Made by a program: the position numbers and the translations under genes
Assembly (NCBI GenBank): GCA_036821645.1
Contig: DAISJD010000003.1
Span: forward strand, 18,043 to 82,042
DNA length: 64,000 nt
Direction of reading: 5' to 3'
Source of the DNA: DAISJD01 sp036821645
GTDB taxonomy: Bacteria; Pseudomonadota; Alphaproteobacteria; ATCC43930; CGMCC-115725
Shown here: piece after piece, positions 33,807-43,165 of the stretch
Layout: each line of letters starts with the position of its first letter
How positions within the stretch are numbered: the stretch's first letter is position 1
Notes under the pieces: model-generated
Seen by the model: the letters and a program-made list of their open reading frames with translations, nothing else
What the model was told of the DNA's origin: nothing
Databases searched by the model: none

Positions 33807-35402
33807 ATGATCGACGCTTTATTCAGTCTCAATCAGCCGGCTCTCCGCTGGTCCTTGGGTCTCATCCTTTGCCTGATTGGCTGGTTGGCTGCCCGTAAGG
33901 CGGCGGGGGCCTTCACACGCAGCTCTGTGCCGTATCTGCTGTTGGATTTGGCCCCCGCCCTCGGCTGGTTCGCCTGGTTCAGCCTTTTTTCTGGCCGGGC
34001 CATTTTATCCGGTATCCTCGTCTTTGCGATGGGGGCCTTCATCGCCCTCATCGATACGACCAAACGCCTCGTTTTGCGTGAATCGTTGATTTTCTCGGAT
34101 ATAGCGGAATTCGAAGAACTGATCCGCCATCCCGATCTTTACATTCCCTTTGCCGGAACGGGGCTTGTGGTCGGCGGATTGGCCGCAGCATTCTTCGCCG
34201 TTCTCGCCCTTGGTTATTGGGAACGGGCGATCCCCGGATTTGGCTGGGCGACCACGCTCGGTGCCGTGGTCCTCGTCTTCTTTTTACGGCATCTCTGGGG
34301 CAATCACAAACTGGTCCAAGCAATTGCCCGCTGCATGAGACGCTGGGAACCGCGCTACGACCCGGCCGGCGATGCCAAACGATTCGGTCCCTTTGCCTGC
34401 CACACCATCTATGCGACCATTGCCCGCGCCGAGCGTGCCGAGCGCCAGCGCGCGGCTGAGACGCCATCACGCGATCGGCGCACCGATCAGGCGGCTTCTA
34501 CAGTAAAGTCCGGCGATCGTTCGGCTGCGGGACCCATCGTTTTGGTCCAAAGCGAATCCTTTTTCGATCCGCGCCGCTTGCCGCTCGATCTCCCAAACGA
34601 TCTCTTGCCATGCTTCGATCGCTGCCGCTCTGAGGGGGGACAAAACGGCTTTTTAGAAGTAACCGCCTGGGGTGCAAATACCATGCGCACGGAATTCGCC
34701 GCCCTAACCGGGCTCGACGACGCGGCACTGGGCTATGACCGGTACAATCCCTATCACGGTTTCGCCAAGCACCCGATCCATTCGCTGGCCAAAAGCTTGA
34801 AAGCCCATGGCTATGAAACGATCTGCGTGCACCCCTTCGATCCGGTTTTCTTTCACCGACACAAGATTCTGCCCTTACTGGGGTTCGACCATTTCATCAC
34901 CGAATCTGCGTTCAAGCATGCCAAACGGACCGGAAAATACGTCTCGGATACGGCAATTGCCGACTATGTTCTGTCTCTGATCCGTACGCGCAATCACAAG
35001 ATTTTTATTTTCGTGATCACGATGCAGAACCACGGCCCGTGGCCTGCCAGTACAAGCGACGTTCCCGCCCCCCAGGGCCTCTCGGCCGATCACTGGTCCT
35101 TGCTCCATTCCTATCTTGACGGTCTGAAGGATTCCGATGCGATGCTGGGGCATCTGCATCAAGCGCTGAAAGGGGGCCACGATCACGCAACTCTTGGATT
35201 CTATGGCGATCATATGCCCAGCCTGCCTCAGATTTTCGACGCGCTCGATTTTAACGATCCCCGGCCCGATTACCTGATCTGGAGTAAAACCGCACAGACC
35301 ACACAATCGGCAACCCTACCCGCGCACGATTTATCAATCACACTAGAAACAACCCATGGTATAGGTTATATCTCCCAACCCACACCCGTCGCCACTTGCT
35401 AG
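33807..35402 (+). CDS. rkpI: Membrane sulfatase-fold / LTA-synthase-family enzyme (RkpI-like)
   Basis: The 531-residue protein has four to five N-terminal helices (to about 162) and an exported alkaline-phosphatase-fold domain with VQSESFFD (metal Glu about 250), ANTMRTEFAALTG (likely nucleophile Thr about 292) and FYGDHMPSLP near the C-terminus. Relatives transfer phosphoglycerol or phosphoethanolamine, or act as sulfatases. Its place between RkpH-like and RkpA-like genes matches my recollection of rkpI in Sinorhizobium, but substrate and reaction are unknown. It starts 9 bases after rkpH. Confidence 0.72.
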   Translation: MIDALFSLNQPALRWSLGLILCLIGWLAARKAAGAFTRSSVPYLLLDLAPALGWFAWFSLFSGRAILSGILVFAMGAFIALIDTTKRLVLRESLIFSDIAEFEELIRHPDLYIPFAGTGLVVGGLAAAFFAVLALGYWERAIPGFGWATTLGAVVLVFFLRHLWGNHKLVQAIARCMRRWEPRYDPAGDAKRFGPFACHTIYATIARAERAERQRAAETPSRDRRTDQAASTVKSGDRSAAGPIVLVQSESFFDPRRLPLDLPNDLLPCFDRCRSEGGQNGFLEVTAWGANTMRTEFAALTGLDDAALGYDRYNPYHGFAKHPIHSLAKSLKAHGYETICVHPFDPVFFHRHKILPLLGFDHFITESAFKHAKRTGKYVSDTAIADYVLSLIRTRNHKIFIFVITMQNHGPWPASTSDVPAPQGLSADHWSLLHSYLDGLKDSDAMLGHLHQALKGGHDHATLGFYGDHMPSLPQIFDALDFNDPRPDYLIWSKTAQTTQSATLPAHDLSITLETTHGIGYISQPTPVATC

Positions 35403-35706
35403 AGAGTCTTTTCCACAGCTAAAAAAGAGAATATTGTGCCACAGGACGTTTTTTTTTGCGGGGCAGAGTTTTTATTGCACCGACAATGCATCCTTGCATG
35501 TTGGTAGTTGGATACCTTAATTCTGTCAGCCGAAACGGTCATCCTGAAATCCCGCTTCGAAGAGAACGGTGTCAAGGATGGGAAGCATGGTTTGGGATCG
35601 ATGCTCAAACTAGGCATGTTTCAGTGAAACTGGATATCCTGCGGCCCTGCCTGTCAACGCAGTGACGATCCCGACATGACGACAGCGAGAGATTAGCCGA
35701 GTTCCA
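35403..35706. promoter_or_regulatory. Intergenic region upstream of the rkpA-like synthase
   Basis: This 304-base gap probably holds a separate promoter for the synthase. It begins with an AT-rich stretch, including a run of nine T near 35450. No strong inverted repeat or convincing short gene was seen. The Shine-Dalgarno before 35707 is weak (GAGAGA at a long distance). Confidence 0.4.
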
Positions 35707-38700
35707 ATGCGTCCCAAGAACATGCTTGCCATTATCGGCGCCGCCTGCCGGTTGCCTGGTGCCGAAACACTGGATCAATTCTGGGACAATCTGCTGCATG
35801 GCCGGGACTCTCTTTCACCGCTTGGCAATGATCGTTGGTCCTATCGTCTCTATGGTCATCCAGATCCCGCGCAGCGGGGCAAAACCTATGCGCCGCGCGC
35901 CGGTCTTCTGACCGAGATCGACCGGTTCGATGCCGGGTTTTTCGGCATGTCGCCCCGCGAAGCCGCCGAGATCGACCCCCAGCAACGCATCATGCTCGAA
36001 GTCGCTTGGCGCACGATCGAAGATGCCGGGCTCGGCGGGCGAAAGATCAACGGCAGCGACACGGCCGTCTTCGTCGCGGCTTCCGGCACGGACTATGCCA
36101 ACCTGCGTCTCACCGACCCGTCCGGGGCCGATGCCTATTTCATGCCCGGCAACACGCTCAGCATCATTTCCAACCGCCTCTCCTATGTTTTCGATCTGCA
36201 TGGTCCAAGCCTGACCGTCGATACCGCTTGTTCTTCCTCTCTCGTCGCCCTTCATCTTGCCTGCGAAGCCTTGCGCGACGGCAAGGCCGACATGGCGCTT
36301 GTGGGCGGCATCAATCTTCTCTTATCCCCTTATCCCTTCATCGGGTTTTCCCGGGCCTCGATGCTGTCGGCCAAGGGCAGTTGCTTTGCCTTCGACCATC
36401 GGGCCGACGGCTATGTCCGCGCCGAAGGGGCCGGTGCCGTCCTCTTGAAACCGCTCGACGCGGCTTTGGCCGATGGGGATCGGGTGCGGGGCGTCATCCT
36501 CAATACCGGTGTCAATTCGGACGGTCGCACCGTCGGCTTGTCTTTTCCCAATACCCACGCCCAGGCAGCATTGCTGCAAGAGGTTTACGGGGATATCGGG
36601 CTTGATCCGGCCGATCTCAGCTTCTTCGAGGCCCATGGTACAGGTACGCCCGCAGGCGATCCCGTCGAAGCGGGGGCGATCGGTCGCATTTTGGGGCAAA
36701 AACGGACCGCCCCACTCGCCATTGGGTCGGTTAAAACCAATATCGGCCATCTTGAATCGGCCTCCGGCATCGCCGGTCTTCTCAAGGTGATGCTGGCGCT
36801 GGAAAAGGGCGTCATCCCGCCGTCGATCAATCTGGAAAAACCCAATCCCTCCATTGATTGGGAAGGATTGAATCTGCGGGTGAATACCGAACTCACCCCG
36901 CTTGATCCCGCCTTGCCCAGGATTGCAGGGGTCAATTCATTTGGATTCGGCGGCACAAACGGTCATGTAGTCATGGCCGCACCGCCGTCCCGTCCAACCC
37001 CGGCCCAAGACGAGACCACGCCCTCAGGCCAACAGAATCTGCCGCCGCTGATTATCAGCGCCCGCAGCGAGACGGCGCTGAAATCGCTCGCCAAATCCTG
37101 GCAAGATCGCCTCATTCTGGCCGACGAGTCCGAGCTACCTTCTCTGTTGCGCGCCGCAGCCAAACGCCGGGAACGGGCGGCGAACCGACTGGTGGTCAAC
37201 GCCGATGGCAAAACCGCGCTGGTAGAAGCGCTGGGCGATTTTACCGCCGGTGTCGAAACCACGGCTGCCATCAATCATTTGGCATCGGACGACCATCGGA
37301 TCGCCTTCGTCTTTTCCGGCAATGGCGCACAATATGTCGGCATGGCCCAAGAGGCCATCGCCACATCCGCGCAGTTCAGAGCAGCCCTGCTACGCGTCGA
37401 TGCCCAGTTTCGTCCCTATCTGTCCTGGTCCATCGTTGATCAATTGTCCAAGCCCGACGATGACGGCAGCCTTGCCCATACCGATATCGCCCAACCGACT
37501 CTGTTTGCCATTCAAGTCGCCCTGGTCGAGACCTTGGCCTTGAACGGGGTCACGGGCGATGCGTTTTTCGGTCATAGCGTGGGTGAAATCGCCGCCGCCT
37601 GGGCGGCGGGGGGGCTTACGCTCGACGAGGCCTGTCGCACGATTGCCGCCCGCAGCGCCAATCAAGAAAAAACCAAGGGCACTGGGCGCATGGCCGTCCT
37701 TGCCATGCCTGCCGATCAGGCCGAACCCTTCATCGCCAAAATCGACCCCGCCCTGACGATCGCCGGTTACAACAGTGCCGATGGCCTGACGATCGCGGGA
37801 CCGGGCCATGCCATTGCAGCCTTGGGTGTCAGAGCCCAGGCACAGTCCGTGCGTTTTAAAGAACTCGATCTCGATTACGCCTTCCATTGCGCCTTGATGG
37901 ACCCGGTGAAAGAAACGACCCTAACGGATTTGGTCGGCCTCAATCCCACCCCGCCCTGTCGGCCGTTTTTTTCTACCGTCACAGGCATGCGTCATGTCAC
38001 ACCGCTTGACGGCACTTATTGGTGGCGCAACATCCGGGAACCCGTACGCTTTGCCGCCGCCGTGGATGGCTTGATCGAAGAAGGGTTTCGGATCTTCCTC
38101 GAAATCGGTCCGAACCCCATTCTTTTGGCCTATATCCGTGACGGATTGCGTAGCCGGAACAGTCATGGCCATGCACTTGCCACCCTGTCGAAGCGCTTGC
38201 CAAACGGCAACCCCTTCCCCCGGATCATAGCCGATCTCGAAGCCGCCGGGGCGGATTTCAGCGAAGGTCCGCTCTATGCTGGTCCGGTCGCATTCGACGA
38301 TCTGCCGGTGCATCCTTTCGCCGACGAACGCCATTGGTATAAACATACGACCGAGACCACAGACCTCATCAACCCGCTCTACGATCATCCGCTGCTCGGT
38401 TTTCGCCGCGATACGTCCGTGACCACATGGTTCAACCATGTGGATCTCACCCGTTACGGCTGGCTCGGCGATCACGCCGTCCAGGGCGGGGCCTTGCTGC
38501 CTGCAGCAGGTTTCATCGATATCGCCCTTGCGGCGGCACGGGCACTCTTTCCTGAAGCCTCCAGTCTCCAGATCGACGATCTTGAATTGCGCCGGGCCAT
38601 GAACCTCCCCAAGGACCGGACGCTGGAAATCAGGACCAGCGTCGTCGGCACGGGTCACGAAGTTCAGATCGCCTCCAGAACCCGTCTTAGCGACGAATCA

Positions 38701-41700
38701 TGGACAATCCATGCGACGGCGCGGGTGGCGAAGGGCTGGCGTCTCGCCCATGGCGGCCCGGCTCTACCGAAAATCGGCGGCATCACCCTCGATCCCGTTC
38801 AGTTCTATCGTGATGTCGAACGGCTTGGCTTCACCTACGGTCCCCATTTTCAGCCCTTGACGACGATTGCTGTCTTGGGCCCGACAGAGGCCGTCGTTCA
38901 TTTTACCGACGATGCCCTCCCGCTTGAGCCTGAGGCTTGGCTCATGCATCCCGCCTTGGTCGATGGCGCGTTGCAAGGCCTTTTGGCACTTCTGCTGCGA
39001 CACCCCGATCTGCCGCCCGGCATCTCCTTCCTGCCCTGGCGCTTCGGCTCGATCCGTCTCGTCGACAAAGCAGCCGGTCGTCCGGTCGCCGCCGCCCTCA
39101 CCCTGCACCATCTCGGTCGACGCAGCGTGCGGGCCGCCATCCATCTGTTCAATGCCAATCATCAACCGATCGCCATTTTCAATGATTGTTGGTTTCAACG
39201 GGTTGACGTCGCCCAGCATCACGGGCCAGAAAGCGAATTGTTCACGGTCGAGCGCATTGCGGCCCCCCTGTCGGGCATAAGCGCCCCGCCAGCCGCACTG
39301 AGCTTCGATCTCGATGCTTGGCAAGCCCAGTTCATCGCACTTGAGGATAAAAAACCGGCCGAAGTGGGCGCGTTGCTGAATGGGTTCATCGCCAGTTCGA
39401 CCTATCGCCTCTTCGATCGGCTCTGCGATGGCCAGGGGGTGATTGCGGTCGCGGATTTGGTTGGTGCGGGTAAACTGCATCCAAGCGCCAGCGCGTTCCT
39501 GAATGGATTGTTGCTCCATCTCGAACAGGGGGGGCTTGCCCATCGCGATCAAGGACGTTGGGTTCTGGACCCAGCCGATCTGCCGGATCCGAACGAGATT
39601 TGGCGCCTCATGATGGCGGACTATCCCGATCTCGTCACCGAACTCGCCCTCGTCGGCGAAGCGGTTGCGGCCCTTGCGCACAGTCTTGCCAACGGGACCG
39701 ATGCCGCCCCGCAGTGGAACGACGTGCTCATCGACGAATTCCTCCATGGCGGTCCGGTCGGTCGGCGCGCGGTCGAGGCCATTGCCGACCAAGTTCGCAC
39801 CATCGTCTCGACATGGCCTGTCGATCGGCCCCTTCGCATTCTGGAAATCGGCGCGCGATCCGGCGCTGTGATGCGCGCGGTCACGCGGGCTTTGCGCGAG
39901 GATCAGGGGCGTTTCACGTATTTGGTAACCGATCCCAGCGAGAAATCGGTCGACCGTCTCGCGGCCGAAGCCCTGTCCCTCGAAGGGGTCGATGCCGCCC
40001 TTTGGCATCCGGGGACCGGCGATCTTGGTGCTGAGGCCGGCCCCTTCGATCTTATTTTGTCGGTGCAAGCCTTCACCCGCTGCGGTCTCGATCGTACCGC
40101 CTTGAAACGGCTTGAGACGCTGTCGGCCCCTGGCGGTCGCCTGCTTGCGATCGAGCCGATGCCCAATGCCGCCTGGGATCTCGTCTTTGGGGCCACGGCC
40201 GGTTGGTGGCATGACAGTGCAGAGGCCCATCTGCCCGTCTCCGCACAATTGAACGCGGGTGAATTGGAACGGTTTTTGGCCGAAGCGGGGTTTACCGACC
40301 CCTGTCTTGCCCCCTTCACCGATGCGCCATGGCCGACCGATCTCATCACCGCGACGATTCCAGTTTCCAGACGAACGGCAGAGTGCCATCCGGCAAAACT
40401 CTTGACCAATCGTCTTTTACTCGGCCAAGAGGGGGCGCTCGCCGCCGCCTTGGTGGCGGGGCTCGCAGAACCGGGCGTTACGGTTCGCCTGATCCCTACA
40501 CCAGAACAGCTCGACCGCCACATCGTCGATGGCGACACTGATCTCATTATCCTGCCGTTTGCAGACGAGCGCGCCCTCGCCGCCCATTTGGGCCTGATCG
40601 CCGCAACCGTGCGGGCCTTGGGCGAACGATCGGTTCGCCTGTGGCTGATCACCCGGGATGCGGGACATCCCGATCCGGCACGCTTTACCGATGCAACCCC
40701 GATCCAGGCGGCAGCGGGGGCCGTGATCGGTTTTGCCCGGTCGATCGCCAATGAACATCATGGCTATCAGATCCGCACGCTCGACCTCAGTCATGGTCTC
40801 GATCCGGCACAAATTCCGGCCATCGTGGCCGCCGAACTCTCGGCAGCAGGGGCCGAACGGGAAATCCATTGGACGAAACTCGGCAGGTTCGTGCCGCGCG
40901 TACGCCGTTATCTGGCCCCGCCATCGGCACCGACCGACCAAAAGACCCCCGGTACCAAACTGGATATCCTTCATCCGGGCCGCCTCGACAGTCTGACCTG
41001 GGTTCCTTTCACCCCGGTTGAACCGGGCCCCGATCAGGTCGCCCTCAGCGTCAAGGCATCGGCCTTGAATTTCCGCGACGTGATGTGGGCCATGGGCCTC
41101 TTGCCCGAGGAAGCCTTGATCGACGGCTATGCCGGTCCCACCCTTGGGCTTGAATGCGCCGGTATCATCACGGCTGTGGGGCGGAACGTCCGACACTTCG
41201 CCGTCGGCGATCGGGTCAGCGCTTTCGCACCGGCCGCCCTTGCGTCCCATGTCGTCACCGATGCCACCTGCGTTACCCGCCTTCCCGACGCCATTTCATT
41301 CGCGGCCGGGGCGACCATCCCCGTCGCGTTCATCACTGTGGTCTATTCCCTCGGCTGGATGGGGCGGCTTTCGGTCGGGGAAACCGTCTTGATTCACGGC
41401 GGCGCCGGTGGCGTCGGTCTCGCCGCAATCCAATATGCCCAGTATATCGGGGCAAAAATCATCGCCACCGTCGGGTCCAGCGTCAAACGGGCCTTTCTTG
41501 AACGATTGGGCATCCAACATATCCTTGATTCGCGCAGCCTCACCTTCGTCGACGATGTGCGCGCCATCACCGGGGGTGCCGGGGTCGATGTCGTGCTGAA
41601 CTCGCTCGGCGGCGACGCGATGGAGCGCAGCATCGGCCTCTTGAAGCCGTTCGGTCGCTTCATTGAATTGGGCAAACGGGATTTCTATCAGAACACTCGC

Positions 41701-43101
41701 ATCGGCCTCAGGCCCTTGCGTGAAAATATCGCCTATTTTGCGATAGACGTCGATCGTCTGCCGCGCGTTGCGCCCGATCAGACGAATAAACTCTTGGCGG
41801 AGGTGGGCGATCTCTTGCAACGGGGGGCGTTGCGGCCACTGCCTCATTTGACGTACCGTTTTTCTGCGGTGACGGAGACGTTCCGCATCCTGCAAGCCTC
41901 CGACCATTTGGGTAAGATCGTCCTGGTTCCCGACCAGAACCAAACGGCCCTCACCGCCTATCGCCCCGCCTATCGCGCCGATGCCGAAGGCGTTTACGTG
42001 ATCAGCGGCGGCATGGGCGGCTTCGGCCTTGTCACCGTCCAATGGTTGATCGCCCAAGGCGCACGCCGCCTTGCCTTGTTAGGCCGCACCATTGCCCCGT
42101 CCGTCGAGGCCGATGCCGTCTTCGCGCGTGCAAAACAACAAGGGGCGCATATCGAACTCTATCGGTGCGATGTGGGCGACGCGGACCGGCTGGAACAGGT
42201 TTTGTCGGCCATTCGCCGGGATCTGGGCCCGATTTGCGGTGTGATCCATGCCGCAGCCGCCTTGGACGATGGCCTCGTACGCGACATGACGGCGGAACGA
42301 TGTGCCACCGCCTTACATGCCAAGCTTTTTGGTGCCCTCAATCTCGATCGTTTGACCCGTCAAGATCCTGTAAGCCTGTTCCTCCTCTATTCCTCGGCTA
42401 CCACCGGTCTTGGGGCACCCGGACAATCGAGCTATGTCGCGGCCAATCTCGGTCTTGAAACCCTGGCCGATGCCCGGCGTCAGGCCGGATTGCCGGCGCA
42501 GGTGATCGGCTGGGGACCGATTGCCGATGTCGGACTCCTGGCCCGCGACCCCGCCATGCGCGATGCCTTGGCCCGGCGTCTCGGAGCCACCCCCGTTCCG
42601 GCCCTGCGCGCCTTGGACAGTGTCGCACCCTTTTTGGCCGAGCCTTCTCTCAACGTCATGTCGGCTGCGGTCGACTGGACCCGCGCCTTGGCAAGCCTGC
42701 CGATCGCGCAATCGGGTCTCTATGCCGCCGTGCGGGCGCGCAGCACCGACCCTGTGCATCATGGCGATTTGCGCGACCGGCTAGCCGCCGCCGACGCACA
42801 AGAAGCGGCAAGCCTGCTGCTCGATCTGTTGCGCCACGAGTTGGCCCGGATCTTCCGGCTGGCCCCCGACCGGATCGATGCCCGCAAATCGATGGCCCAA
42901 TTCGGCATGGATTCCCTGATGGCCGTCGAATTGCAGCTTGCCCTTGAATCACAATTGGGAATCAGCTTACCGTTGATGATCCTGTCCGACGGGGCCAGCC
43001 TCAATGTCGTCGTCCAGCGGATCCTGCCCATGATCCAAGGAACTGGGGAACAACGCTCAAGTGTCGCCACGGTGTTGGAACGCTATGAACCTGGGACATG
43101 A
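35707..43101 (+). CDS. rkpA: Multidomain reducing type I polyketide/fatty acid synthase (RkpA-like), KS-AT-DH-MT-ER-KR-ACP
   Basis: The 2464-residue enzyme shows a full reducing module. KS: VDTACSSS (Cys 175), EAHGTGT (His 310), NIGHLE (His 348). AT: GHSVGE (Ser 624), with YAFH (724-727) near the malonyl-type HAFH. DH: GDHAVQGGALLP (His 923) and DGALQ (Asp 1086). Methyltransferase-like: LEIGARSG (1379-1386). ER: HGGAGGVGLAAIQYAQ (1897-1912). KR: SGGMGGFG (2100-2107), Tyr 2243. ACP: FGMDSLM (Ser 2403). There is no thioesterase, so release must need a partner, most likely the next gene. The order equals fungal highly reducing synthases and my recollection of Sinorhizobium RkpA. It is expected to be iterative and cytoplasmic, making an acyl chain for capsule assembly. 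Confidence 0.9.
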   Translation: MRPKNMLAIIGAACRLPGAETLDQFWDNLLHGRDSLSPLGNDRWSYRLYGHPDPAQRGKTYAPRAGLLTEIDRFDAGFFGMSPREAAEIDPQQRIMLEVAWRTIEDAGLGGRKINGSDTAVFVAASGTDYANLRLTDPSGADAYFMPGNTLSIISNRLSYVFDLHGPSLTVDTACSSSLVALHLACEALRDGKADMALVGGINLLLSPYPFIGFSRASMLSAKGSCFAFDHRADGYVRAEGAGAVLLKPLDAALADGDRVRGVILNTGVNSDGRTVGLSFPNTHAQAALLQEVYGDIGLDPADLSFFEAHGTGTPAGDPVEAGAIGRILGQKRTAPLAIGSVKTNIGHLESASGIAGLLKVMLALEKGVIPPSINLEKPNPSIDWEGLNLRVNTELTPLDPALPRIAGVNSFGFGGTNGHVVMAAPPSRPTPAQDETTPSGQQNLPPLIISARSETALKSLAKSWQDRLILADESELPSLLRAAAKRRERAANRLVVNADGKTALVEALGDFTAGVETTAAINHLASDDHRIAFVFSGNGAQYVGMAQEAIATSAQFRAALLRVDAQFRPYLSWSIVDQLSKPDDDGSLAHTDIAQPTLFAIQVALVETLALNGVTGDAFFGHSVGEIAAAWAAGGLTLDEACRTIAARSANQEKTKGTGRMAVLAMPADQAEPFIAKIDPALTIAGYNSADGLTIAGPGHAIAALGVRAQAQSVRFKELDLDYAFHCALMDPVKETTLTDLVGLNPTPPCRPFFSTVTGMRHVTPLDGTYWWRNIREPVRFAAAVDGLIEEGFRIFLEIGPNPILLAYIRDGLRSRNSHGHALATLSKRLPNGNPFPRIIADLEAAGADFSEGPLYAGPVAFDDLPVHPFADERHWYKHTTETTDLINPLYDHPLLGFRRDTSVTTWFNHVDLTRYGWLGDHAVQGGALLPAAGFIDIALAAARALFPEASSLQIDDLELRRAMNLPKDRTLEIRTSVVGTGHEVQIASRTRLSDESWTIHATARVAKGWRLAHGGPALPKIGGITLDPVQFYRDVERLGFTYGPHFQPLTTIAVLGPTEAVVHFTDDALPLEPEAWLMHPALVDGALQGLLALLLRHPDLPPGISFLPWRFGSIRLVDKAAGRPVAAALTLHHLGRRSVRAAIHLFNANHQPIAIFNDCWFQRVDVAQHHGPESELFTVERIAAPLSGISAPPAALSFDLDAWQAQFIALEDKKPAEVGALLNGFIASSTYRLFDRLCDGQGVIAVADLVGAGKLHPSASAFLNGLLLHLEQGGLAHRDQGRWVLDPADLPDPNEIWRLMMADYPDLVTELALVGEAVAALAHSLANGTDAAPQWNDVLIDEFLHGGPVGRRAVEAIADQVRTIVSTWPVDRPLRILEIGARSGAVMRAVTRALREDQGRFTYLVTDPSEKSVDRLAAEALSLEGVDAALWHPGTGDLGAEAGPFDLILSVQAFTRCGLDRTALKRLETLSAPGGRLLAIEPMPNAAWDLVFGATAGWWHDSAEAHLPVSAQLNAGELERFLAEAGFTDPCLAPFTDAPWPTDLITATIPVSRRTAECHPAKLLTNRLLLGQEGALAAALVAGLAEPGVTVRLIPTPEQLDRHIVDGDTDLIILPFADERALAAHLGLIAATVRALGERSVRLWLITRDAGHPDPARFTDATPIQAAAGAVIGFARSIANEHHGYQIRTLDLSHGLDPAQIPAIVAAELSAAGAEREIHWTKLGRFVPRVRRYLAPPSAPTDQKTPGTKLDILHPGRLDSLTWVPFTPVEPGPDQVALSVKASALNFRDVMWAMGLLPEEALIDGYAGPTLGLECAGIITAVGRNVRHFAVGDRVSAFAPAALASHVVTDATCVTRLPDAISFAAGATIPVAFITVVYSLGWMGRLSVGETVLIHGGAGGVGLAAIQYAQYIGAKIIATVGSSVKRAFLERLGIQHILDSRSLTFVDDVRAITGGAGVDVVLNSLGGDAMERSIGLLKPFGRFIELGKRDFYQNTRIGLRPLRENIAYFAIDVDRLPRVAPDQTNKLLAEVGDLLQRGALRPLPHLTYRFSAVTETFRILQASDHLGKIVLVPDQNQTALTAYRPAYRADAEGVYVISGGMGGFGLVTVQWLIAQGARRLALLGRTIAPSVEADAVFARAKQQGAHIELYRCDVGDADRLEQVLSAIRRDLGPICGVIHAAAALDDGLVRDMTAERCATALHAKLFGALNLDRLTRQDPVSLFLLYSSATTGLGAPGQSSYVAANLGLETLADARRQAGLPAQVIGWGPIADVGLLARDPAMRDALARRLGATPVPALRALDSVAPFLAEPSLNVMSAAVDWTRALASLPIAQSGLYAAVRARSTDPVHHGDLRDRLAAADAQEAASLLLDLLRHELARIFRLAPDRIDARKSMAQFGMDSLMAVELQLALESQLGISLPLMILSDGASLNVVVQRILPMIQGTGEQRSSVATVLERYEPGT

Positions 43102-43103
43102 GG

Positions 43104-43136
43104 ATCCTTTCCGGCGTTAAAGCCGCCGGAAAGGAT
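43104..43136 (+). promoter_or_regulatory. Hairpin between rkpA-like and rkpG-like genes
   Basis: ATCCTTTCCGGC (43104-43115) and GCCGGAAAGGAT (43125-43136) are perfect 12-base arms around a 9-base loop, starting 2 bases after the synthase stop. No T-run follows, so it is more likely an RNA stability or partial-termination element than a full terminator. Confidence 0.65.
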
Positions 43137-43165
43137 GACTGACCGATGAGCGCTCTTTCAAGGAA

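Noticed and set aside
38764..40389. Long open frame (541 codons) on the minus strand opposite the polyketide synthase
   Set aside because: It mirrors the DH-methyltransferase region of the synthase. It has no motif, no ribosome-binding site and shadow-type composition.
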